Below are positions 46,014 to 54,441 of a DNA stretch of 64,000 bases, piece after piece. The notes under the pieces are model-generated. The model saw only the letters and a list, made by a program, of their open reading frames with translations. It was not told the origin of the DNA and made no database searches. The stretch lies in assembly GCA_027620495.1 (NCBI GenBank), contig JAQCEA010000003.1, forward strand, positions 1-64,000, in the 5' to 3' direction. This DNA comes from Pseudomonadota bacterium (GTDB taxonomy: Bacteria; Pseudomonadota; Alphaproteobacteria; Puniceispirillales; Puniceispirillaceae). The translations under genes were made by a program, and so were the position numbers. Every line of letters starts with the position of its first letter. The stretch's first letter is position 1.

Positions 46014-46826
46014 ATGCAAATCATCGCTTACCTTGCGGTTGCTATGCTGGCAGGGCTGGTGTCTTTGGCATCACATGCGCATGAATTTTGGATTTTGCCC
46101 TCAGACTTTCAGCCGCAAGCTGGTGACACGGTCACAGTTGATCTTGTCATTGGTAATGATTTTGAGGGGTTTTCTTCGCCTTATACGCCAGATGAGATTG
46201 CCGCATTTGCGTTGATTGATGCCGCTGGCAACATGCCAATGAAAGGCCGGTTTGGTGATATGCCAGCTGGCAAGTTTGTCGCACAACCTGGGCTATCATT
46301 GCTGTTCCATCAAACCACCCCATCCTATGTAACCTACAGAAAGCCTGAAAAATTCATCAACTTTATAACGTCAAAGGGATTTGCAGAACTCGCGGCGCTT
46401 TATCAAAATGCCGAGGATGAAAATTTTAAACTTGTTGAACAATATAGGCGGTTTGCCAAAAGCCTGATCATGGTCGGGCCAGCATCAGGGCAGGATCAAA
46501 TTTTAGGGCTGGAAATGGAATTGGTGGCGCTAACAAACCCGTATCAACAGCCAGCCCCTAATGAATTTGTTGTGGCTGTGTATGAGGCAGGGGCACCGCG
46601 CCCGGGGGCTCAGGTAACGGTTTTTATTCGCCACGCAACGGGTAATGTTGAAAAGAAAATAATTGTGGCAGATGGCCGCGGGCAAGTACGCCTAGAACTG
46701 TTGCCGGGCCGACAATATCTTTTTGACAGTGTCAAATTGTACCGTCTTAACAACCCAGAGATGGCAAAAGGTGCCGAATGGGAGTCGCTATGGGCATCGC
46801 TTACATTTGCAGTGCCGACAGACTAA
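46014..46826 (+). CDS. DUF4198 (NikM-like) periplasmic protein
   Basis: A 270-residue exported protein. The signal peptide MQIIAYLAVAMLAGLVSLAS ends at HA before HEFWILPSDFQPQAGD, so the mature N-terminus is probably His, as in NikM-like additional components of nickel and cobalt transporters and other DUF4198 proteins. Two beta-sandwich parts are suggested; the C-terminal FIRHATGNVEKKIIVADGRG is an Ig-like segment. GAGG precedes the ATG. It is divergent from the HupE-like gene with only 55 bp between starts, so they share control. Confidence 0.82.
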   Translation: MQIIAYLAVAMLAGLVSLASHAHEFWILPSDFQPQAGDTVTVDLVIGNDFEGFSSPYTPDEIAAFALIDAAGNMPMKGRFGDMPAGKFVAQPGLSLLFHQTTPSYVTYRKPEKFINFITSKGFAELAALYQNAEDENFKLVEQYRRFAKSLIMVGPASGQDQILGLEMELVALTNPYQQPAPNEFVVAVYEAGAPRPGAQVTVFIRHATGNVEKKIIVADGRGQVRLELLPGRQYLFDSVKLYRLNNPEMAKGAEWESLWASLTFAVPTD

Positions 46827-46921
46827 AATATGCAGTATTTTGTTACCACTATTTGGCGGTGTGATCAGATAGCCATTTATTCGGTTGTTAGGTTTTTTAG
46901 ATTGATTTTTGTGGGGCATTC

Positions 46922-48262
46922 ATGCGGGCCGGAATTATAACAACACCCTATTGGTGGGAGGCGGCCCCACCAGCCGAAGCGGCGCCAGCTGAATGGCAAA
47001 GCCGTGCCGATGTTGTCATTATCGGTGGTGGCTTTACCGGATTTGGCGCGGCCATTCCGTTGGCGCGGGCTGGCCTCAGCGTGGTGATTGTTGAAAAAGA
47101 TAAGATTGGCGCTGGGGCATCGACCCGTAATGGGGGCATCACCAGTGGAAATTTGCGCCACTCTTATGACCATTTGGCAAAAAAATTTGGCCCAGAAAAA
47201 GCCGCTAAATTTTATCAAGAAGCCCACACTGCGCGGCAGGATCTGATTAATTTTATCAGTGATGAACATATTGATTGTGATCTTCAGCTTTGCGGTCGGT
47301 TCGTTGGGGCAACAAAGCCGCACGCGCTGGCAAATATGCAACGTGAGGCCGAAAATCTGTCAAAAGCCTCCGGCGTTGCGCCAATTTTGTATGATAAAGC
47401 TGGCGTTGCTGCGCATATTGACAGTGATAAATATTGCGGCGGTGTCTGGCGCGACGATATTGGTGGGATACATCCGGCTAAATTGCTTGCTGAAATGCAC
47501 CGGATTGCAGCTTCGGCGGGCGTTCTGGTATTTACTGGTGTGGCGGTGTCTTCGCTGCGGCGTATCGATGCTGGGGCAGATGCGTCATTTACTGTGGATA
47601 CCACAAAAGGTCCAATTACCGCCGGGCATGTGATTACCGCGACAAATGCCTATAGCGATTCAGGTGTGCCGTGGTTGCGCCGCCGGTTGGTGCCGGTGAT
47701 CTCTGAAATGATTGCCACCGAAGAACTCGGAGAAAATCGGGTGCGAAGCCTGATGCCAAGCAAAAGCATGTATAGTGAAAGCCTGCAGCTTGGCCATTAT
47801 TTTCGGCCATCGCCTGATGGCAAACGGATTTTGCTTGGCGGCCGCCGGATGGATGCTGACCCGGCCAAAGCCGCTGAACGGTTGCGGGCTGGGCTGGTGA
47901 CTATTCTGCCAGATTTGGCAGATTGCGCCATCACCCATCACTGGTTTGGGTTTGTCGCCTTTCCGTTTGACCAACTGCCAAAGCTGACCGTGCATGATGG
48001 GGTTATTTACCCGGCTGGCTATTGCGGGTCTGGTACCGTGTGGGCGCGTTGGTTGGGGCAAAAAGCGGCACAGATGGTGCTTGCTGATTTGGCCGGTTCA
48101 GCGGCGCCCAGGCCAAAGCCTGCCCGTTCAGTTTCATCTGATTCGGTGTTTGCCGATTTGCCGTTCCGTAGCATGCCATTCTATTCTGGAGAGCCATGGT
48201 TTTTAACGATTGCGATGCGTTTTTATGCGCTGAAAGACAAAATGGCTGACCTGAAAACATAG
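46922..48262 (+). CDS. FAD-dependent oxidoreductase, gamma-glutamylputrescine oxidase-like (PuuB-like)
   Basis: A 446-residue DAO-superfamily flavoprotein. FAD motif VVIIGGGFTGFGAA is at residues 31-44, and KIGAGASTRNGGITSGNLRHSYD is the substrate-side flavin loop. The C-terminal HHWFGFVAFPFDQLPKL, YPAGYCGSGTVWARWLG and PFRSMPFYSGEPWFLTIAM, then RFYALKDKM match the layout of E. coli PuuB to its very end. It would oxidise a gamma-glutamylated or N-alkylated amine. It is not an adjacent duplicate of the oxidase at 22425-23774, which differs in many places. Followed 125 bp later by the DUF1989 gene. Confidence 0.87.
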   Translation: MRAGIITTPYWWEAAPPAEAAPAEWQSRADVVIIGGGFTGFGAAIPLARAGLSVVIVEKDKIGAGASTRNGGITSGNLRHSYDHLAKKFGPEKAAKFYQEAHTARQDLINFISDEHIDCDLQLCGRFVGATKPHALANMQREAENLSKASGVAPILYDKAGVAAHIDSDKYCGGVWRDDIGGIHPAKLLAEMHRIAASAGVLVFTGVAVSSLRRIDAGADASFTVDTTKGPITAGHVITATNAYSDSGVPWLRRRLVPVISEMIATEELGENRVRSLMPSKSMYSESLQLGHYFRPSPDGKRILLGGRRMDADPAKAAERLRAGLVTILPDLADCAITHHWFGFVAFPFDQLPKLTVHDGVIYPAGYCGSGTVWARWLGQKAAQMVLADLAGSAAPRPKPARSVSSDSVFADLPFRSMPFYSGEPWFLTIAMRFYALKDKMADLKT

Positions 48263-48301
48263 CATCTTTGGCATGATAGAGCGGCCATTAATGATGCCAA
48301 T

Positions 48302-48316
48302 GGGGGGTATTCCCCC
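48302..48316 (+). other. G5/C5 stem-loop upstream of the DUF1989 gene
   Basis: GGGGG (48303-48307) and CCCCC (48312-48316) flank a TATT loop, an unusually GC-pure tetraloop hairpin in an otherwise mixed gap. TTGGCAT (about 48268) and ATGCCAA (about 48293) just before it form a second, looser stem. The pair could terminate the oxidase transcript or regulate the next gene; there is no T-run. Confidence 0.5.
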
Positions 48317-48387
48317 TATCGAAATTCTGCACAAAACCCGGCATAGTGATAAAAAAACCGCCGGCACATATGATGGGAGTTGCGATT

Positions 48388-49251
48388 ATGAAATATATCA
48401 ATAAGGCGCATATGCCAGATGATGCCGATGCGCGGCGCGGCGTACCGCCGGTCATCTGTTACCCCACTGACAGTTTGCCAGCTACCGGCGCTAGCATTTT
48501 GGACGCCGCGCGGCAATCGCTTAAAAAAACTGGCGAGGTGCTTGTGCCGCCGCGTGAGGCACGCTGTTTCGAAGTGCCAGCAGGCCATTTCTTTCGAATT
48601 GTGAGTGTTGAGGGTTCGCAGGTCGGAGATTTGAATTTATGGCAGGCAGACAATCTTGACGAGCGGTTTTATTCAGGCAAAACCCGCGCCTTGCATGGCA
48701 CGCATCTGTCGACCGGAGACCGGCTATGGTCAACTTTCCCGTTTATGCGGCCATTGGCAAGGATCACCTATGACACACTTGACTGGTATGGTTGGGACGA
48801 AGATGGCGGTTCTGTGCATGACGTAATTGGCACAAGATGTGACCCCTATACCGCCAAGCTACTGGCTGATGTTGACTATCACCATTGCTGTCATTCTAAT
48901 TTGATCCGGGCGCTGGCGGCGCATCGCCATCTGGATTTTGCCGATGCAGAACTGTTGGTTCATGATGTTTTGAACGTGTTTATGTGTACCGGCTTTACCC
49001 GCGATACGCATCAATATTTCATGAAGGCCAGCCCGGTACGGCCCGGTGATTTTCTGGAATTTTTTGCCGAAACGGATCTTTTAGGCGGGCTTTCAGCCTG
49101 TCCAGGCGGGGATTGTTCTGCAGAACATTCATCGGATGCGGCACGGTGTTACCCGTTGTTGGTCGAACTGTTTAAATCAAATGATCCGGCACTTGCCGAT
49201 TATCGACCATTGCCAGCAAGCGGCTATGGACGACAGCATCGCGACCCATAA
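48388..49251 (+). CDS. DUF1989 (urea-carboxylase-associated) family protein
   Basis: A 287-residue protein from ATG 48388, preceded by GGGAG. DUF1989 hallmarks are VPPREARCFEVPAGHFFRIV, GSQVGDLNLWQADNLDERF, KTRALHGTHLSTGDRLWS and the metal-site-like DYHHCCHSNLIRAL and SACPGGDCS. In guanidine-utilising bacteria two DUF1989 subunits (CgdAB) form carboxyguanidine deiminase; here there is one, longer, gene and no urea or guanidine carboxylase beside it. The presence of an amidinotransferase and a creatinase-fold protein in the window makes a guanidino substrate attractive but unproved. Confidence 0.8.
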   Translation: MKYINKAHMPDDADARRGVPPVICYPTDSLPATGASILDAARQSLKKTGEVLVPPREARCFEVPAGHFFRIVSVEGSQVGDLNLWQADNLDERFYSGKTRALHGTHLSTGDRLWSTFPFMRPLARITYDTLDWYGWDEDGGSVHDVIGTRCDPYTAKLLADVDYHHCCHSNLIRALAAHRHLDFADAELLVHDVLNVFMCTGFTRDTHQYFMKASPVRPGDFLEFFAETDLLGGLSACPGGDCSAEHSSDAARCYPLLVELFKSNDPALADYRPLPASGYGRQHRDP

Positions 49252-49272
49252 AAATAGCGGGCAAGGTTTTGA

Positions 49273-51045
49273 TTACAACCAGTCGGTATCCATCGCCAGA
49301 ACCGCATTATCGCCGGTCATGATCACATCTGCCAAGGCGTGTACTTGCGGCAAATGATGCGTCATAAAGACCCCCGCGGTGACCAGCTTGGCCTGCACAA
49401 ATGATGGGTCGGCAGATGCGTCATATTTTTGCAACGCCGCTTTATAGCTGGCGCGTGTCATCATCCAACCGCCGCACAGACGCCCCAAAAGCATAAGATA
49501 ATTTACCCCATTAACCGCTGGGCGGCGGGGTTCATTGGCGGCGGCCAGAATATGCGCGGTGGCCTTGCGTGCGGCCTCTACAGCGCGGGTCATGTGACCT
49601 GCATTTGCCGCAACGATGTCATCATCATGGGCCGCAAGCTGTTGCATTTCGGCGTTGATCTCGTCAAACAGTTCGCCCACCGCCGCGCCGCCATCGCGCA
49701 GGGTTTTGCGAAACACCAGATCATTCGCTTGAATGGCTGTTGTGCCTTCATAAATTGGCAGGATGCGTGCATCGCGAAAATGTTGCGCCGCGCCGGTTTC
49801 CTCGATAAATCCCATGCCGCCATGAACCTGCACCGCTTGCGAGGTGACATCAAGCGCACGCTCGGTCATCCAGCCTTTGATAATTGGAATAAGCAAATTG
49901 GCACGGGTAGACCGCGGGTCATCTGCATCACAGCCATGTGCCAAATCCATGCTGGCGGCACCCAGCATCATCAAGGCACGCATGGCCTCTATTTCTGCTT
50001 TCATTGTGGTGAGGCTGCGAAGCACATCTGGGTGATGCACAATGGGCGCGCCAGAGTCCTGTTCCAACGGGGTGCCTTGCACCCGGTCAAACGCATAGGC
50101 ACGGGCCTGTTGATAAGCGCGGTCAGAAATGGCCAGCCCCTGCAAGCCAACGGCAAGCCGGGCATGATTCATCATGCCAAACATGATATCCAGCCCCTGA
50201 TTTTCAGCACCAACAAGATAACCAACAGCCCCGCCATTTTCGCCATATTGCATCACCGCTGTTGGTGACGCTTTGATGCCAAGCTTCTTTTCTATCGACA
50301 AACATCGCACATCATTGGCGGCCCCCAGACTGCCATCTTCATGCGGAATAAATTTGGGGACGATAAACACCGAGATGCCTTTGATGCCGGCCGGGGCGCC
50401 TTCGGTGCGGGCCAGCACCAGATGCACAATATTTTCGGCCATATCATGCTCGCCATAAGTGATATAAATTTTTTGACCGGTGATCAGGTAATGATCGCCA
50501 TTTTTGACAGCCTTGGTTTTGATGCTGGCCAAATCGGTGCCAGCTTGCGGCTCGGTCAGGTTCATCGTGCCGGTCCAGCGGCCCTCTACCATGGGGGGGA
50601 TAAACAGCTTTTGATGTTCGGGCGATGCCGATTTTTGCAGGACATAAATCTGTCCCTGAGTCAAAAGATGGCAGAGCGCAAATGCCATATTTGCAGCCTG
50701 CCAGAATTCATTCACCGCCGTGGTCACAACCATTGGCAGATTTTGCCCGCCGAATTCTTCACGTGCTTCCATAGAGGTCCAGCCACCTTCAGCCATGGCG
50801 GCAAAGGCATCGGCAAATCCGGTTGGTGTGGTAACGCTGGAATCTTCATGGCGTTTAGCCCCGGCCTGATCACCACTGTGATTAAGCGGTGCGATCACAT
50901 CGGCGGCCAGCTTGCCAGCCTCGCTCAACACTGCCTCAACAAGGTCAATGCTGATGTCATCATGGCCAGTGCTTGCCATCAATTGGTCAAGGCCAATCAC
51001 ATGATCAATCACAAATTTATAATCGTCAATTGGGGCTTCATACAT
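49273..51045 (-). CDS. Acyl-CoA dehydrogenase (large, FadE-like)
   Basis: A 590-residue flavoprotein. The FAD and acyl-CoA signatures are TMNLTEPQAGTDLASIKTKA and GYLVGAENQGLDIMFGMMNH, and the catalytic-base block is ILPIYEGTTAIQANDLVFRK. It has the extra C-terminal domain of the roughly 590-600-residue group, which usually oxidises longer or branched acyl-CoAs. First step of beta-oxidation. The minus-strand order is ECH/HAD fusion, then thiolase, then this gene, with gaps of 40 and 64 bp, so they form one operon. Confidence 0.92.
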   Translation of the reverse strand: MYEAPIDDYKFVIDHVIGLDQLMASTGHDDISIDLVEAVLSEAGKLAADVIAPLNHSGDQAGAKRHEDSSVTTPTGFADAFAAMAEGGWTSMEAREEFGGQNLPMVVTTAVNEFWQAANMAFALCHLLTQGQIYVLQKSASPEHQKLFIPPMVEGRWTGTMNLTEPQAGTDLASIKTKAVKNGDHYLITGQKIYITYGEHDMAENIVHLVLARTEGAPAGIKGISVFIVPKFIPHEDGSLGAANDVRCLSIEKKLGIKASPTAVMQYGENGGAVGYLVGAENQGLDIMFGMMNHARLAVGLQGLAISDRAYQQARAYAFDRVQGTPLEQDSGAPIVHHPDVLRSLTTMKAEIEAMRALMMLGAASMDLAHGCDADDPRSTRANLLIPIIKGWMTERALDVTSQAVQVHGGMGFIEETGAAQHFRDARILPIYEGTTAIQANDLVFRKTLRDGGAAVGELFDEINAEMQQLAAHDDDIVAANAGHMTRAVEAARKATAHILAAANEPRRPAVNGVNYLMLLGRLCGGWMMTRASYKAALQKYDASADPSFVQAKLVTAGVFMTHHLPQVHALADVIMTGDNAVLAMDTDWL

Positions 51046-51109
51046 AACTGGCGTCTCTTTATATGATGAATGGAAAAATTGATCTACTGACTAGGTGATC
51101 GGCTGACCA

Positions 51110-52291
51110 TTATGGGTTTGCATCAATGATGATACTGATTCCCTGACCACCGCCAATACACATTGTTGCCATGCCATAGCGGTCACTGCGGCGGCGTAAT
51201 TCATAGACCAGCTTGGTCATGATAATGGCACCGGTACCGCCAACCGGATGGCCAAGCGCAATCGCCCCACCATTTGGATTGACGATCGATGCATCAAGCC
51301 CCAGCTGTTTTGATACCGCACAGGCTTGTGCCGCAAAGGCTTCATTGCTTTCAACAACAGCCAAATCATTGACGGTCAGCCCAGCCCGTTCAAGCGCCAT
51401 TTGGCTTGCTGGTACCGGCCCCATCCCCATGATTCGGGCAGGCACCCCGCCAAAACCATAAGATACAATTCGTGCCAATGGTGTGGCATTATGTGAGGCC
51501 ATTTTATCGGCGTTGGCCAGAATGAGTGACGCCGTGCCATCATTGATGCCAGATGAATTGCCAGCGGTGACAAGGCCATCTTTGGCAAAAGCCGGACGTA
51601 AATTTGCGAGTGATTCAACCGTGGTCTCGCCGCGGATAAATTCGTCACTATCAAAATTGATATCTTTGCGACCTTGCTTGACGGTCAGCGGCACGATTTG
51701 ATCTTTAAAATATCCAGCAGATTGTGCGGCGCTGGCACGGGCTTGTGATTCGGCGGCAAATTCATCCATGCTGGCACGGCTGATCTCAAAATCTTGGGCA
51801 ATATTTTCTGCGGTAATCCCCATATGACCAAGGCCAAAAGGGTCATGCAATGCCCCCACCATCATATCGATCACGCCGCTATCGCCCATGCGCGCACCCC
51901 AGCGCTGGGCTGGCAGGATATAGGGACCGCGGCTCATCACCTCAACCCCGCCTGCCAATACCGCTTTGGCATCGCCAAGCTGGATCAGTTGAACAGCACT
52001 AACAATGGCCTGCAAGCCGCTTCCGCATAGGCGGTTGACCTGAAACGCTGGCGCGGAATCGGCAAGGCCTGCGCCAATTGAAATACAGCGCGGTGAATAC
52101 ATATCGCGCGGTTCAGTGTGGATCACATGGCCATATACCGCATGATCAATCGCCGATGCCGGCAGGCCAGATTGGTCTATCGCGGCCTTTGCCACTGGGA
52201 TGGCAAGATCAATAGGCGCTGTGTCTTTCAGACTGCCACCATAACTGCCAATGGCCGAGCGTTTTGCTGCAATAATGAAAATATCACTCAT
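51110..52291 (-). CDS. Acetyl-CoA C-acyltransferase (thiolase)
   Basis: A 393-residue thiolase. The acyl-accepting cysteine is C89 in NRLCGSGLQAI, the histidine near 348 in LGHPVGGTGA and the second cysteine C378 in CIGGGQG. ESNEAFAAQACAV is also diagnostic. It cleaves 3-ketoacyl-CoA to acetyl-CoA, or condenses acetyl-CoA. Middle gene of the beta-oxidation operon. Confidence 0.93.
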   Translation of the reverse strand: MSDIFIIAAKRSAIGSYGGSLKDTAPIDLAIPVAKAAIDQSGLPASAIDHAVYGHVIHTEPRDMYSPRCISIGAGLADSAPAFQVNRLCGSGLQAIVSAVQLIQLGDAKAVLAGGVEVMSRGPYILPAQRWGARMGDSGVIDMMVGALHDPFGLGHMGITAENIAQDFEISRASMDEFAAESQARASAAQSAGYFKDQIVPLTVKQGRKDINFDSDEFIRGETTVESLANLRPAFAKDGLVTAGNSSGINDGTASLILANADKMASHNATPLARIVSYGFGGVPARIMGMGPVPASQMALERAGLTVNDLAVVESNEAFAAQACAVSKQLGLDASIVNPNGGAIALGHPVGGTGAIIMTKLVYELRRRSDRYGMATMCIGGGQGISIIIDANP

Positions 52292-52331
52292 GCTCTTTTC
52301 TCTTTTCTATCTGGCAAATTATTGGCCAGTG

Positions 52332-54251
52332 TTATTGGCGTGACCAATGCAACGGGCCGCCGCGAAACCCGGGAAAGCCAGTGCCAAAAATCATACCGGC
52401 ATCGGCGCTATCTGCCGAATCAACAACCCCCTCATCAACCGCTTGCTGACATTGTTCAATCATCGGGGCCAGCATTGCGGCGGCAATATTGGCCATGCGC
52501 GCGGCGTCAACCGCGGCGCGCGGGCGGTCTGGCTTGTTGCCATCCCATTGATAAAACCCAGCCCCGGTTTTGCGGCCCAAATTTTGCGAGTCACATTTTT
52601 CCCGCAACAAGGCTTCGGCAGCCGGGGCAATGCCCAGCACCATGCCCACATCAAGACAGACGTCCAGCCCGACCTGATCGCATAATTCAATCGGCCCCAT
52701 TGGCATGCCAAAGTCAACCAGCGATTCATCAATTTGATCGGCATCTTCGCCCGCGGCGACAGCTTCGACCGCTTTGAACATATAGGGAAGCAGCGCCCGA
52801 TTGACCAAAAAGCCTGGCGCAGACTGGCACCGAATTGGCATTTTGCCAATTTGCCCGGCAAATTGCATGCCGCGGGTGACAAGGTCTTGATTTGAATGTT
52901 GGGACCAGATCACCTCAACCAACGGCAATACCGGTACCGGATTGAAAAAATGCAGACCAATAAGGCGGCTTGGGTCTTGCAAGGCGGCGGCAATCTCTTC
53001 TAGCGGAATGGCTGATGTGTTGGTGGCCAGAATGGCATCTGGCTTTATCACCTGTTCCAGTGCGGCAAACACCGCTTGCTTCACGGGTAGTTTTTCCGCG
53101 ACAGCTTCGATCACTAGATCGGCTTTGGCCGCACCATGCCCATCTGGATCAGCCGTCAAACGGTTCGTGGCGGCGGCGATTTTTTTGTCGGATTTAAGCC
53201 GCCGTGCAAATAGGGGGGCGGCGCGGTCAATCGCCGCGCCGATGGCGGCTTGGTTCATATCGGTTACTGTGACGTTCAATCCAGACATGGCGGCAACCGC
53301 GGCAATATCACCGCCCATGACGCCAGCGCCAACCACATGCAGATTTTTAATGGCGCTGTCGCCGCGTGCGGTTTTGCGGACTGTATCGGTAAGATGATAT
53401 AAACGCCGTAAATTTTTTGAGGCTGAACCAACCATCAGATCGGGGAAAATATCCATTTCACCGGCACTCATCGCGGCGGCGCTATGGCCGTGGCGTGCCA
53501 CATGGTCGATGATGGCAAACGGTGCTGGGGTATGATCGGCGCGCAACCGGTTTAAAAATTTTGCGCGTGCCTCGTCAAGCGCGCCCTGATCAGCCGCGGT
53601 TTCACGTTGCTGGGGGGGCGGTTTTTGTTGGTTTTGCGCGGTCAGCCACGCCGCCATTGTTGGATGCAAATCAGCCGCATCATCAACGGTCTGATCAATC
53701 AACCCAGCGGCCAATGCAGCGCTGGCAGACAGCGGCTTGCCCGACATCATCATTTCTGTCGCCACCGCGGTGCCAACCCGCCCATAGGCCCGACCACTGC
53801 CACCATAACCGGGCAAAATTCCCAGATTTACCTCAGGAAAGCCCAATTTGGTTTTGGTGCTGGCGGTGGTCAGCAGGCGGTCAAATGTCAGCGCAATTTC
53901 CAGTCCGCCGCCAACGGCAATTCCATCAATGCCAACAATTGTTGGCACACCAAGTGATTCAATATGATTGAACAGCCCATGCACCATCTGCATATGCTGC
54001 AACACATCATCAGCGGTTTTAAGCAATTCAAATTCGGCAATATCGGCACCATAGACAAACCCGCCCGGCTTGCCAGATAACATGCCAAGACCAGCGATGG
54101 TGGGTTGTCCATCAAGCCATTCAAGGATCTGTCCAAGTTCTGCCATCACCGCATGTGTCAGAACATTTACCGATTTGCCAGCGACATCAAGCGTCAGCCA
54201 GCACAAATTCTTGGCGTCAACGGACACCGACCAATGTTGTAAACCTTGCAT
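52332..54251 (-). CDS. Enoyl-CoA hydratase/3-hydroxyacyl-CoA dehydrogenase fusion, C-terminally short
   Basis: A 639-residue FadB/FadJ-like bifunctional protein. The crotonase part covers about 1-200 (GKPGGFVYGADIAEF, GIAVGGGLEIALTFD), and the dehydrogenase part begins near 300 with LHVVGAGVMGGDIAAVAAMS and includes LIGLHFFNPVPVLPLVEV. The last motif GMIFGTGFPGFRGGPLHW occurs in all FadB/J proteins, but here the chain stops five residues later, whereas the homologues I know run on for some 60-80 residues. The stop is in frame with no sign of a nearby frameshift. First gene of the operon; the ribosome site is weak. Confidence 0.88.
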   Translation of the reverse strand: MQGLQHWSVSVDAKNLCWLTLDVAGKSVNVLTHAVMAELGQILEWLDGQPTIAGLGMLSGKPGGFVYGADIAEFELLKTADDVLQHMQMVHGLFNHIESLGVPTIVGIDGIAVGGGLEIALTFDRLLTTASTKTKLGFPEVNLGILPGYGGSGRAYGRVGTAVATEMMMSGKPLSASAALAAGLIDQTVDDAADLHPTMAAWLTAQNQQKPPPQQRETAADQGALDEARAKFLNRLRADHTPAPFAIIDHVARHGHSAAAMSAGEMDIFPDLMVGSASKNLRRLYHLTDTVRKTARGDSAIKNLHVVGAGVMGGDIAAVAAMSGLNVTVTDMNQAAIGAAIDRAAPLFARRLKSDKKIAAATNRLTADPDGHGAAKADLVIEAVAEKLPVKQAVFAALEQVIKPDAILATNTSAIPLEEIAAALQDPSRLIGLHFFNPVPVLPLVEVIWSQHSNQDLVTRGMQFAGQIGKMPIRCQSAPGFLVNRALLPYMFKAVEAVAAGEDADQIDESLVDFGMPMGPIELCDQVGLDVCLDVGMVLGIAPAAEALLREKCDSQNLGRKTGAGFYQWDGNKPDRPRAAVDAARMANIAAAMLAPMIEQCQQAVDEGVVDSADSADAGMIFGTGFPGFRGGPLHWSRQ

Positions 54252-54351
54252 GTTGCACCAACCCTGTTTTCATGTGGCCGAGCACCGATGGCCAGCCGCG
54301 GTCAAAACCGGGTTATACCTCGCACAAATCGTGGCCATTTTCAATGGCAGA

Positions 54352-54416
54352 GGGTGCGGGCAGAGGGCGCGGGCAAAGGGCGCGGGCAGATGGTATGGGC
54401 AAATGGTGCGGTTAGG
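54352..54416. repeat. Five tandem copies of a 13-bp G-rich unit (minisatellite)
   Basis: The units are GGGTGCGGGCAGA, GGGCGCGGGCAAA, GGGCGCGGGCAGA, TGGTATGGGCAAA and TGGTGCGGTTAGG, back to back without gaps. The first three differ by one or two bases; the last two are more diverged. They lie in the 190-bp noncoding gap between metF and the ECH/HAD gene, upstream of the latter. It could affect that gene's expression or form G-rich structure; the rest of the gap is featureless. Confidence 0.85.
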
Positions 54417-54441
54417 CGGCGATCACAGACCTGCCTGGCGG

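Noticed and set aside
49429-50268. 279-codon open frame on the plus strand
   Set aside because: Antisense to the acyl-CoA dehydrogenase gene; the translation is low quality and has no domain.
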